DNA of 10,618 nt from M30B53 sp964600785 (lineage in GTDB: Bacteria; Planctomycetota; Planctomycetia; Pirellulales; UBA1268). A program made the position numbers and the translations under genes. The notes beneath the pieces were generated by a model, which did no database searches, was not told the origin of the DNA, and worked only from the letters and a program-made list of their open reading frames with translations. Below, piece after piece: positions 1-8,400 of the stretch (position 1 is the first letter of the stretch; every line of letters begins with the position of its first letter). The stretch is taken from NCBI GenBank assembly GCA_964600785.1, contig CAZRKH010000123.1:1-10618 (forward strand), in the 5' to 3' direction.

Positions 1-1270
1 CGCCGATCCCCTCGCCCCAGCTGGCCGCGCCGGCCGCGTCGAGCATCGACGCTGCCGAGGCGATCGCCCCGCGGGCCTCGTCGATCCCCGCGGCAAGCCT
101 GGCGGAGGCCGGCGTGCCCGCCCGGCGAACCTCGAGCGTGGCCCGCTCGATCGCCTCCCGCAGCCCGGCCAGGCCGGCGCCGTCGCGGGCCGAGGTGGCG
201 ATTCCCCCGTCCACACGTCCGGCGACCAAATCGCAACGGGTGATCACCGGAATCACCGGCCTGTCGGCGGGCGACGCTGGCGGGGTGCCAGCCGCCCGCT
301 CCACCGCATCGCGACAGGCAACGACGACATCGGCCCTCGCGACTTCAGCCAGCGAGGCGTCCACCGCCGCCTGCCGGGCGGGGTCGGCCTCGATGCCCGC
401 GAGGTCCACCAGCACGTAGCGGCCGGCGGGCGAGGCGACTTCCGCCTCGACCCAGTCGCGGGTGGTGCCCGGCTCGTCGGCCACCAGGGCCGCGTCGGCC
501 GCCAGCAGGGCGTTGAAGAGGCTGCTCTTGCCGATGTTGGCCGGCCCCGCAATCACCACCCGCGGCAGCCCGGCCGCGGCGGTGGACCGCGAGTCGAGCC
601 GGGCGGCGATCGCGGCGAGCGCCTCGTCGGCCTCGCCGAGCCGTGCCCGCAGTTCCCGCGTGAGCGACGCGAGGCCCTGCGGCGGGATCGCCTCCTCGCC
701 GAAGTCGATCATTGCCTCGAGGTCGCCGGCCACCTCCAGCAGCCCTTGGCGAACCGCCTCGAGGCTGCGGCCGGTGCCGCCGGCCATCCGATCGAGGGCG
801 GCGGAGAGTTCGTCGTGGCTGCGGGCATCGACCACCGCCAGCACCGCCTCGGCCGCGAGCAGGTCGAGCCGGCCGGCGAGAAACGCCCGCAGGGTGAACT
901 CCCCGCCCCGCGGCACCCGGCAGCCGTGGCGGCAGGCGGCGGCCACCACCGCCTCGGTCATCGCGTCGCATCCGGGCAGTTGCAGCTCCGCAAGCGGCCC
1001 GCCGATCGGGCCGCCCTCGCTCCACAACAGCACGTCGCAGGGAAGCTTCCCGAAGCGGTCCACGAGCCGGGCCTCGGCAAAGCGGGCCGCCAAAAGCCGC
1101 GGCGTGGCCTCCCTCGGCGGCCATTCAGACGCTGCGGCGGCAGTCGGCCCGGAGGGCTCGAGAAGCCGACGAAGCAGTTCCGGGAGGCCCTCGCCGGCGA
1201 TCCGCACGATCGCCCGCACCGCCCCGCCCGGCGGCGTGGCGGCGGCAACGATCAGGTCGTCGGGGCTCAT
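1..1270 (-). CDS. mnmE: tRNA modification GTPase MnmE (3' end beyond window)
   Basis: MnmE (TrmE) works with MnmG to place the carboxymethylaminomethyl group on uridine 34 of certain tRNAs, using GTP and a folate one-carbon donor. It starts at an ATG at 1268-1270, and 423 codons are visible of the usual ~450. The N-terminal folate-binding domain opens with ATPPGGAVRAIVRIAG-like sequence (residues 11-26). The family signature EFTLRAFLAGRLDL is at residues 124-137. The inserted G domain has G1 GPANIGKSS (242-250, keeping the Asn that coordinates potassium in this family), G2 GTTRD (268-272), a G3 reading DLAGI (289-293) and a G4 reading TRCD (344-347). G3 is normally DTAG followed by a Glu-containing loop and G4 is normally NKxD, so the G domain is divergent. 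The C-terminal Cys-x-Gly-Lys end lies outside the window. The start is 14 bases after the yidC stop, so the two are probably cotranscribed. No strong ribosome binding site is visible. Confidence 0.93.
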   Translation of the reverse strand, partial: MSPDDLIVAAATPPGGAVRAIVRIAGEGLPELLRRLLEPSGPTAAAASEWPPREATPRLLAARFAEARLVDRFGKLPCDVLLWSEGGPIGGPLAELQLPGCDAMTEAVVAAACRHGCRVPRGGEFTLRAFLAGRLDLLAAEAVLAVVDARSHDELSAALDRMAGGTGRSLEAVRQGLLEVAGDLEAMIDFGEEAIPPQGLASLTRELRARLGEADEALAAIAARLDSRSTAAAGLPRVVIAGPANIGKSSLFNALLAADAALVADEPGTTRDWVEAEVASPAGRYVLVDLAGIEADPARQAAVDASLAEVARADVVVACRDAVERAAGTPPASPADRPVIPVITRCDLVAGRVDGGIATSARDGAGLAGLREAIERATLEVRRAGTPASARLAAGIDEARGAIASAASMLDAAGAASWGEGIG

Positions 1271-1284
1271 GGTTCGCAGCCGGC

Positions 1285-3675
1285 CTAGCGGCCCTTCTTC
1301 TTGCGAGCCTCGCGACGGTCGCGGGCGGCGGTGGCCAGGCTCTTGCCCGCCTTGCCGGAGCCGGAACCGCCGTTGCTCGAGAAGGGCACGTCGATCGTGC
1401 GGGTGCCCGCTCCCACCGCCGCACCGGCGAGCTTCGGCACCGGCAGCCAGATCCGCTCGGCGATGCCCCACAGGCTCGAGGCGATGAAGTAGAGGCACAG
1501 CCCGCAGGGCACCTTGAAAAACATGAAGGCCATGAAAAACATCATGTACTTCATCACCTGCTGCTGCACCTTGGCCTGCTCGTCGACCGCCGGCGGCATG
1601 AAAAGCTTCTGCTGCCAGAGAAACAGGCCGATCGTGAGCAGCGGGAAGAGGTTCAGGTAGGGACCCAGCCAGCCGTCGGGCGAGGTCAGGAAGGTGGGCA
1701 GCAGATTCGACCAGTCATAGAGCATGTCGGGGGCTGCCAGGTTCGAACACCAGCGGATCCACGAGGAAAACAGCGGCGCCTGCCGCAGTTCCACGTCGGT
1801 GGCCAGCGATCGGTAGAGCCCCATGAAGATCGGGATCTGGATGAACACCAGGAGGCAGCCGGAGGCGGGGTTGTAGTTGTGCTTCCGCCAGAGTTCCTGG
1901 GTGGCTCGGGTCCGCTTCTCGGCGTCGTTTTTGTATTTCTCGGCGATCGCCTTCATCTCCGGCTGCAGGACCTGCATCTTCTGAGCCGAGAGAGCCTGCT
2001 TGCGGCTCACCGGAAACATCGCCCCGCGGACGATCACCGTCAGCAGGATGATCGCGATGCCGTAGTTTTGAACCACCGCGTGCAGGGCGTGGAGCACCGC
2101 GATCAGCGGCTTCGCCACCCAGCCGAACCAGCCGTAATAGACGAGGTCGGCCATCGTGGCGGCCGGCCTGCCGAAGCGGTCGAGCACGTCGGGCTTCTTG
2201 GGGCCGGCGAAGATCTCGTAGCGGTGCTGTACCGGCTCACCGGGGGTCAGCTCGATCGGCCGGCTGATCATCCGGGCGGTGACGTTGGCGAGCTTGCGGC
2301 GGTCGGCGGGCACCTCGCCCACCAAGAGCGGCCGCACCTCTTCCAGCGACGGGGCCAGCGGCCCCTCGGCGGCGGGCAAAACCGCCGAGGTAAAATAGAG
2401 CGCGTCGACACCGGCGAAGGAGAGCGGCTTGCCCTCGAGCACCGCCGAGCCGGCCACCTCGCCGGGTTCATCGACGAGCCCGACGCTGCTGACCACGCGG
2501 CTCGATTCACCGTCGAACCGCATCGCCGCATCGCGGACGCCCAGCGAGCCCCAGTCGCGGGAGATGCGGGCGGTGTACCACCAGCCCTCGGTGGGCAGGC
2601 CGGTCGGTCCGTCGAGGGCATAGACGACCGTCTGCTTCCCGGCGGTCGCCTCCAGCGTGAGCAGCAGTTCCAGGGCGTATGGCCGCGGGCTGCCGTCGTC
2701 TTCGACATCCAGGCGGAACTCCTTGACGAGCCTCAAACCCCCGCCGAGCCCGCGGGAAAACCGCACGCCTCCCTCCTCGAGCGGCTCGGCTGTCCAGTCG
2801 ACCTCCGCCAGCTCCAGACCACGAATCTCCTCCAGCGGCTCATCCCGGCGGCGCTCGCCGGAGGCGGTGATGCGGCGTTCGAGCGAGAGCACGAAGGAGA
2901 GCGGATCGAGCCGGCCGGCATCGGGATCGGCAACCGGCTGCGTCCGCCACTCCGGCCGCACCACCGACAGTGGCCGCCAGCCGAGCGTGGGGACAATCGA
3001 ACGCGGCTGCCCGTCGCGGCTCACCTCCAGCTCGAGCGTGTCGCCCGGTCGTTTTTCGGCAAGCAGCGCGGCGAGTCCCTCGCTGTCGGCGATGGCCACT
3101 CCGGCGGCCCGCAGAATCACATCACCAGGCTCGAGGCCCGCGGCCGCGGCGGGCGTGCCCGGTCCGGCGAGCCCCACCCGCAGTCCCTCGGCCACCGGCT
3201 CGAGGGCGAGTTCACCGAGATAGGCCCCGCGATTCTCCTGGTCGTGGAAGCGACGGCCGGCCAGTTCGATCCGTTCCACGGCCGCCCCGCGGCTGGTGAG
3301 CGTGACGAGCATCCCGGCGGGATCCTCCTCCGCGAGCGATCCGAGCGTGAACCGCCGCCGCTCGGCCGGCTCGTCCGCCCCGGCCTCCGCGGCTTGGGTC
3401 GCGTCGGCGGCAAGGTCGGCCTCGGCGGGCTGGTCGTCACCCGCCTCGTCGCCGGCGGGAATCGCGGGCTCGTTCTTGCCGCGGTCGGCCTGCCGGTCAG
3501 CCCCGCGGTCGTCCCCGCGGATCGCGGGCTGATCGTTCTCCGCCTGTCGGGCCTGGGCATCTGCGGCCGCGGCCGGGTCGGGCTGGGGCTTGGGGAAGAG
3601 GTAGGCCTGCAGCAGTTGGCTGCCGACGACGATGGCCAGCGACAGCGCGATGAAGAGGGCGTAGCGGCGTTCCAA
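1285..3675 (-). CDS. yidC: Membrane protein insertase YidC with a PDZ-like insertion
   Basis: YidC inserts and folds inner-membrane proteins, alone or with SecYEG. The 796-residue product is far longer than the ~550 aa of E. coli YidC. Seen in order: an N-terminal membrane anchor (about 5-27); an Ala/Asp/Glu/Gln-rich linker (28-105) with an imperfect repeat (46-60 and 67-81); the start of the periplasmic beta domain (about 106-156); a PDZ-like module (about 157-230, with GLEPGDVIL at 180-188); the rest of the periplasmic domain (to about 485); and the conserved insertase core (about 510-745). The core has LTVIVRGAMFPVSRKQ, whose Arg550 matches the essential hydrophilic-groove arginine, and NPASGCLLVFIQIPIFMGLY, the typical helix-3 signature. 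A basic tail ends in RREARKKKGR, as expected for ribosome contact. The start is a TTG at 3673-3675. It is chosen because MERRYALF plus a hydrophobic helix is the expected N-terminus and no in-frame ATG lies just upstream. It sits 35 bases after the phosphoesterase and 14 before mnmE. Confidence 0.95.
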   Translation of the reverse strand: MERRYALFIALSLAIVVGSQLLQAYLFPKPQPDPAAAADAQARQAENDQPAIRGDDRGADRQADRGKNEPAIPAGDEAGDDQPAEADLAADATQAAEAGADEPAERRRFTLGSLAEEDPAGMLVTLTSRGAAVERIELAGRRFHDQENRGAYLGELALEPVAEGLRVGLAGPGTPAAAAGLEPGDVILRAAGVAIADSEGLAALLAEKRPGDTLELEVSRDGQPRSIVPTLGWRPLSVVRPEWRTQPVADPDAGRLDPLSFVLSLERRITASGERRRDEPLEEIRGLELAEVDWTAEPLEEGGVRFSRGLGGGLRLVKEFRLDVEDDGSPRPYALELLLTLEATAGKQTVVYALDGPTGLPTEGWWYTARISRDWGSLGVRDAAMRFDGESSRVVSSVGLVDEPGEVAGSAVLEGKPLSFAGVDALYFTSAVLPAAEGPLAPSLEEVRPLLVGEVPADRRKLANVTARMISRPIELTPGEPVQHRYEIFAGPKKPDVLDRFGRPAATMADLVYYGWFGWVAKPLIAVLHALHAVVQNYGIAIILLTVIVRGAMFPVSRKQALSAQKMQVLQPEMKAIAEKYKNDAEKRTRATQELWRKHNYNPASGCLLVFIQIPIFMGLYRSLATDVELRQAPLFSSWIRWCSNLAAPDMLYDWSNLLPTFLTSPDGWLGPYLNLFPLLTIGLFLWQQKLFMPPAVDEQAKVQQQVMKYMMFFMAFMFFKVPCGLCLYFIASSLWGIAERIWLPVPKLAGAAVGAGTRTIDVPFSSNGGSGSGKAGKSLATAARDRREARKKKGR
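2986..3207 (-). other. PDZ-like domain inside the YidC periplasmic region
   Basis: Residues about 157-230 of YidC read as a PDZ domain of the bacterial HtrA/RseP style: GPGTPAAAAGLEPGDVIL, then a short turn (RAAGVAIAD), a helix (SEGLAALLAEK), then RPGDTLELEVSRDGQ and a final strand. Typical YidC strands flank it on both sides, so it is an internal insertion and not an end fusion. PDZ domains bind peptide C-termini or internal beta strands. Here it would face the periplasm, and binding of substrate tails or of a partner is an inference. Boundaries are approximate. Confidence 0.8.
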
Positions 3676-3710
3676 GGGATCTGCTCGTGAGGGCGTGTGC
3701 GCGGTGGGCG

Positions 3711-4493
3711 TCAGCGGCCCTGTCCGAGCCGGTCACCGAGGAAGTTGTCGAGTTCGGCGATCGCGTGGATTTTCTCACAGGTCCGCTCGTAAGGATAGGC
3801 CACGCGGCGGAAACGGACCTGCACCGGCCCGGCCCCCTCCTGCTCGAGGATCACATAGCAGGCCCGCACGTCGCCATCCCGCGGCTGGCCCACCGAACCG
3901 ACATTCACAAGAGCCTTGGCTGCCGGCAGTTCGCGGGACCACTCGCTCTGGCCGGCGGGCACCTCGGGCGCGTCAAAATGCAGATCGGGCGAGAAGATGC
4001 CGGGGATGTGGGTGTGGCCCTGGAAGCAGTAGTGCTCCACGAGCTGGAAGATGTGCTGCATCTTCAGCGGGTTGTAGATGTCCTCCGGGAACACATATTC
4101 ATCGAGCGGCCTGCGGGCCGAACCGTGGACATGCAGAAAGATGCCCTCGGCATGGGACCGCGGCAGCACGCCGAGGAAGTCGGACAGCGGATCGGAGGCG
4201 TTGCGGGCGAGGCGGTCATGCCGCTCGAGCTGGTCGCGGGTCCAGCGGATCGCCCGCTCGGCGCCGGTATTGAATCCATCGGGATCGAAGAGGGCGCCTT
4301 GATCGTGGTTGCCCAGGAGCACCAGCGAGCAGCGGTCACGGACGATCTCGGCACACTCGCAGGGGTTGGGCCCATAGCCCACGATGTCGCCGAGGCAATA
4401 GATTTCCGTCACCCCTTGAGCTTCAATATCCGCAAGCACCGCCGTGAGGGCTTCGAGGTTCCCGTGGATATCGCTGATGATGCCGCGTTTCAC
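3711..4493 (-). CDS. Metallophosphoesterase family protein (calcineurin-like)
   Basis: This 260-residue cytosolic protein has every metal-binding motif of the calcineurin-like phosphoesterase fold: SDIHGN (7-12), GDIVGYGPNP (35-44), GNHD (61-64), HVHGS (121-125) and GHTHIP (159-164), followed by NVGSVGQPRD (197-206). These place a two-metal phosphodiesterase or phosphatase centre at Asp8, His10, Asp36, Asn62 and the following histidines. The subfamily with DIVGYGPNP and NVGSVGQPRD is common in bacteria and its substrate is mostly unassigned, so none is proposed. There is no signal peptide or membrane helix. The start is a GTG at 4491-4493. Upstream in the same frame there is no ATG before a stop near 4530, and the protein begins two residues before its first beta strand, as usual for the family. 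It is the first gene of the probable yidC-mnmE operon and is divergent from tsaB. Confidence 0.9.
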   Translation of the reverse strand: MKRGIISDIHGNLEALTAVLADIEAQGVTEIYCLGDIVGYGPNPCECAEIVRDRCSLVLLGNHDQGALFDPDGFNTGAERAIRWTRDQLERHDRLARNASDPLSDFLGVLPRSHAEGIFLHVHGSARRPLDEYVFPEDIYNPLKMQHIFQLVEHYCFQGHTHIPGIFSPDLHFDAPEVPAGQSEWSRELPAAKALVNVGSVGQPRDGDVRACYVILEQEGAGPVQVRFRRVAYPYERTCEKIHAIAELDNFLGDRLGQGR

Positions 4494-4574
4494 GCTTCGT
4501 GCGCCACAGGGGCGTCTGCAGGTATGTGTGTTCTATTTTCATCCTAGCCGGCGCCATCCCCCCGGAAAATCCCC
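4494..4574. promoter_or_regulatory. Divergent intergenic region between phosphoesterase and tsaB
   Basis: These 81 bases separate two divergently read genes, so promoters for the leftward phosphoesterase-yidC-mnmE set and for tsaB should lie here or overlap the gene starts. An A+T-rich patch around 4523-4545 (TGTTCTATTTTCATCC) contrasts with the G+C-rich surroundings and could hold a -10 element such as TATTTT at 4534-4539. No matching -35 box is clear on either strand, so exact promoters are not called. Confidence 0.35.
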
Positions 4575-5354
4575 ATGGCCGCAGACCCGAGGGTGATCGC
4601 GATCGATACCAGCCGCTCGACCGGATCGGTGGCGGTGCTTGTCGCCGCCGAGGCCCAGCCGCGGGTGGTCTTCGAGGAGACCTTCGCCTCGCGGGCCGAC
4701 CATGCCCGGCTGCTCGCCCCGGCGGTGGGCCGTGGTGTGCGAGCGAGCGGGGGTCCACTGGCCGCCGACGACCTGCTGGCGGTGGTCACGGGCCCCGGCT
4801 CGTTCACCGGGCTGCGGGTGGGCGTGACCACCGCCAAGCTGCTCGCCTGGAGCAGCGACGCGGCGTTGGTGGCCGTTTCGGGCTTTGAGATTCTGGCGAG
4901 GGCCGCGGCGGCCTGGCTGGCGGAGGAGGCAGGCCGCGACGGGCCGGCGGCCGGACCGCTGCAGTTGGCCTTCGCCGCCGGCCGCGGCGAGGTCTATGCC
5001 GCCGAGGCGGTGACCCGGGCCGATCATCCCGGCGGCTGGCGGTGCAGCGAGCCGGTGATTCTCGACGCCGGGCAGTGGGCCGCGGGCCTGCCGGGAGGAG
5101 CGAGCGTGGCGGTTGGCAGTCCTGAGTCTGCCGGGCCGATCGTCGAGCTGTTCAGCGGCCGTGATGATCTGCTGCGTGTTCCGCCGCAGGCGGTGAGCAC
5201 CTCCGCGACGGATGCCGGCCGGCTGGGCCTGCTCCGCGCGGCCGCCGGCTGTCTCGACGACCCGGCCGGCGTGGTGCCCGACTACCTCCGCCCCAGCTAT
5301 GCCGAGGAGCCGAAGGCCGCGGGTGTTGTCGAGCGTCGCCGGCCGATAGATTGA
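4575..5354 (+). CDS. tsaB: tRNA t6A37 threonylcarbamoyltransferase complex subunit TsaB
   Basis: TsaB (YeaZ) is the non-catalytic partner of TsaD. With TsaE it supports transfer of the threonylcarbamoyl group to adenosine 37 of tRNAs that read ANN codons. The 259 residues show the ASKHA-fold start VIAIDTSRSTGSVAVL (7-22) and the hallmark GPGSFTGLRVG (73-83), followed by the helix VTTAKLLAW. The C-terminal part has YLRPSY (about 237-242), resembling the conserved end of the family. Typical TsaB proteins are about 220-240 aa, so this is slightly long, with Ala/Gly-rich expansions. The ATG at 4575 lies just before the first strand, and a weak GGAAAA precedes it. The gene is divergent from the phosphoesterase and 58 bases before pyc on the same strand. 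tsaD and tsaE are not in the window. Confidence 0.92.
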   Translation: MAADPRVIAIDTSRSTGSVAVLVAAEAQPRVVFEETFASRADHARLLAPAVGRGVRASGGPLAADDLLAVVTGPGSFTGLRVGVTTAKLLAWSSDAALVAVSGFEILARAAAAWLAEEAGRDGPAAGPLQLAFAAGRGEVYAAEAVTRADHPGGWRCSEPVILDAGQWAAGLPGGASVAVGSPESAGPIVELFSGRDDLLRVPPQAVSTSATDAGRLGLLRAAAGCLDDPAGVVPDYLRPSYAEEPKAAGVVERRRPID

Positions 5355-5371
5355 CGGCCGTCCGGCACGGG

Positions 5372-5411
5372 GAGGTTCCCGGCCTGGGCTGCCACAGGCG
5401 GAGGAACCCTC
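5372..5411 (+). promoter_or_regulatory. Possible hairpin over the pyc ribosome binding site
   Basis: A nested stem can form. The outer arms are GGTTCC (5374-5379) and GGAACC (5403-5408), extendable by A5373-T5410 and G5372-C5411 if C5409 bulges. The inner arms are GCCTG (5382-5386) and CAGGC (5395-5399), with two further G-C pairs (5387-5393, 5388-5392) if A5394 bulges. The pyc ribosome binding site GGAGG (5400-5404) falls in the internal loop and the outer stem, eight bases before the ATG at 5413. Pairing was judged by eye only. In such G+C-rich DNA chance hairpins are common. Confidence 0.4.
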
Positions 5412-5412
5412 G

Positions 5413-8400
5413 ATGCGGCCGATCACGAAACTTCTCGTCGCCAACCGCAGCGAGATCGCGATCCGCGTCTTTCGTTCGGCCCACGAACTGGGTATCCGCA
5501 CCGTGGCGATCTACGCCCACGAAGACCGCTTCGCCCTGCACCGATTCAAGGCTGACGAGGCCTATCTCGTGGGCCAGCCCGGCGAGCCGTTGCGAAGCTA
5601 TCTCGATATCGAGTCGGTGATCGCCACGGCGGTCGAGCACGGTGTCGATGGCATCCATCCCGGCTACGGCTTTCTCTCGGAAAATCCCGACTTCGCCCGG
5701 GCCTGCCGGGAGGCGGGGATCACGTTTGTGGGCCCCCGCCCCGAACTGCTCGAGATGCTCGGCGACAAGACCGCCGCGAGAGAGCTTGCCGGCCGGGCGG
5801 GTGTGCCGATCCTCGCCGGCAGCCGGCGGGCGGTGACCACTCCCGCGGAGGCCGAAAAAACCGCCCGCGAACTCGGCTTCCCGGTGATCCTCAAGGCGGC
5901 CCACGGCGGCGGCGGCCGCGGGATGCGGGTCGTGCACGATGCCGACAGCCTGCCGGGGGCCCTCGAGACCGCGAGGCGGGAGGCGAAGAACGCCTTCGGC
6001 AGCGACGCGGTCTTCGTGGAGAAGTTCATCCAGCATGCCAAGCACATCGAGGTGCAGCTGCTCGGCGATACCCACGGCGGCCTCGTGCATCTCTTCGAAC
6101 GCGACTGCTCGGTGCAGCGGCGGCATCAGAAGGTGGTCGAGGTGGCTCCGGCATGGAGCCTCGATCCTTCGCTCCGCGGCGAGATCTGCGAGGCGGCCCT
6201 GGCGATCGGCCGCACCGCCGGCTACGAAAATGCGGGCACGGTCGAGTTTCTCGTCGATGCCGACACCGGGAAATTTTATTTCATCGAAGTCAATCCGAGG
6301 ATCCAGGTGGAACACACCGTCACCGAGGAGGTGACGGGCGTCGATATCGTCCGCCGGCAGATCCGCGTGGCCGAGGGCTACCGCCTTGCCGACCCGCAGA
6401 TCGGCCTGGGCGACCAGGCGGCGATCCGCCCGGTGGGGGTCGCGATCCAGTGCCGGGTGACCACCGAGGATCCCGAAAACCGCTTCCTTCCCGACTACGG
6501 CCGGATGACGGCCTACCGCTCGGCCAGCGGGATGGGGATCAGGCTCGACGCGGGCACCGCCTTTTCCGGGGCCGTGGTCACCCCCTACTACGACTCGCTG
6601 CTGGTGAAGGTCACCGCCCGGGGCCTGACGCTCGCCGAGGCGGCCGGCCACATCGAGCGGTGTCTGCAGGAGTTTCGCGTGCGGGGGGTGAAGACCAACA
6701 TTCCCTTTCTGATCAACCTCGTGACCCATCCCGCCTTTCTCGAGGGTCGCTGCACCACGACCTTCATCGACACGACTCCCGAGCTGTTCGACTTCCCGGT
6801 CCGCCGTGACCGGGCGACGCGGCTCTTGGAGTTTCTCGCTGCGGTGATCGTCAACGGCAACCCGCTGGTCAAGGGCCGCCCGGCGATGGTCCGCCGCGAG
6901 GCGGCGGCGGTGCCCGCCTTCGACCAGGTCGCGGCCCCGCCGGCGGGCGTGCGGACGCAGCTGCTCGAGCTGGGCCCCAAGGCCTTCTGCGGCTCACTCG
7001 GCAGGCAGCGGCGGCTGCTGATCACCGACACCACGATGCGGGATGCCCACCAGTCGCTGCTGGCGACCCGGATGCGGAGCTACGACATGCTCGCGGTGGC
7101 CGACGCCTACGCCCATCTCGCCGCCGGGTTGTTCTCGCTGGAGATGTGGGGCGGGGCCACCTTCGACACCTCGATGCGGTTTCTCAAGGAGTGTCCCTGG
7201 AAGCGGCTCTCGGCCCTGCGGGAGCGGATTCCCAACATCCTCTTCCAGATGCTCCTGCGGGCGAGCAACGCGGTGGGCTACACCAACTATCCCGACAACG
7301 TCGTGCAGGCCTTCGTGAAGGAGGCGGCCGCGGAGGGGATCGACCTGTTTCGCGTGTTCGACCCGCTCAACTGGGTGCCCAACATGCGGGTGGCGATGGA
7401 TGCGGTGATCGAGGCCGGCGGCATCTGCGAGGCGGCCGTCTGCTACACCGGCGACGTGCTCGACCCGGCCCGCACGAAATACTCGCTCGCGTATTACGTC
7501 GATCTTGCCGGGGAACTGGAGCGTCACGGCGCCCACATGCTCGCGATCAAGGACATGGCCGGCCTCTGCAAGCCCTTTGCCGCCGGCCGGCTCGTGGCGG
7601 CCCTCCGGGAGGCCGTCTCGATCCCGATCCACTTCCACACCCACGACACCAGCGGGGCGAGCCTGGCGAGCTGCCTGGCGGCGGCCGAGGCGGGCGCGGT
7701 GGCGGTCGATGCGGCGATGGCGCCCTTTGCCGGGCTGACCAGCCAGCCGAGCCTCAATGCGATCGTCGAGGCCACCCGCAACACGCCGCTCGACACCCGG
7801 CTCGATGCGGAGGCCCTGCGGAGCCTGGCCCATTACTGGCGGGCGACCCGCGACCACTACACGGCCTTCGAGTGCGGCATGAAGTCGCCCGATGCCGATC
7901 TCTACCTCCATGAAATGCCGGGCGGGCAGTTCACCAATCTCCTCGAACAGGCCAAGGCCCTCGGCCTCGGTGACCGCTGGGAGGACGTCTGCCAGACCTA
8001 TGCGGAAGTCAACCGTCTGGTGGGCGACATCGTGAAGGTCACGCCCACGAGCAAGGCGGTGGGGGATCTCGCGCTGTTTCTCGTGACCAACGGCATCAAG
8101 GCCTCGGAGCTGCTCGCCGACGAGAAGGAGCTGGCCTTTCCCGAAAGCGTGGTCGATCTCCTCTCCGGGCGGATGGGCCAGCCGCCGGGGGGCTTCCCGC
8201 CGGAGGTGGTCTCGCGGGTGGTGCGGGGGGCGGAGCTGTTCGAGGGGCGGCCGGGGGAGTCGCTGCCGCCGGCCGACTTCGAGACCGCGGCCAAGCGATG
8301 CGGGGAGATCCTCGGCCGCACGGCCGCGGCCCGCGAGGTGGTTTCCTGGCTGCTCTATCCGCGTGTTTTCGAAGACTTCGCGAAGCACGAGGCGGCCCAC

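Noticed and set aside
345..1124. A 259-codon minus-strand frame within mnmE.
   Set aside because: It is a shifted frame of mnmE; the real frame starts at 1270 and shows all MnmE motifs, whereas this one gives an Arg/Gly-rich product.
1879..3690. A 603-codon open frame on the plus strand lying over yidC.
   Set aside because: It is antisense to a clearly recognisable YidC, its product is low-complexity His/Arg/Gly-rich with no domain, and G+C-rich codon use produces such shadow frames.
5152..6729. A 525-codon open frame on the minus strand over tsaB and pyc.
   Set aside because: It is antisense to the biotin carboxylase domain and tsaB, with no domain pattern; stop codons are rare here simply because of base composition.
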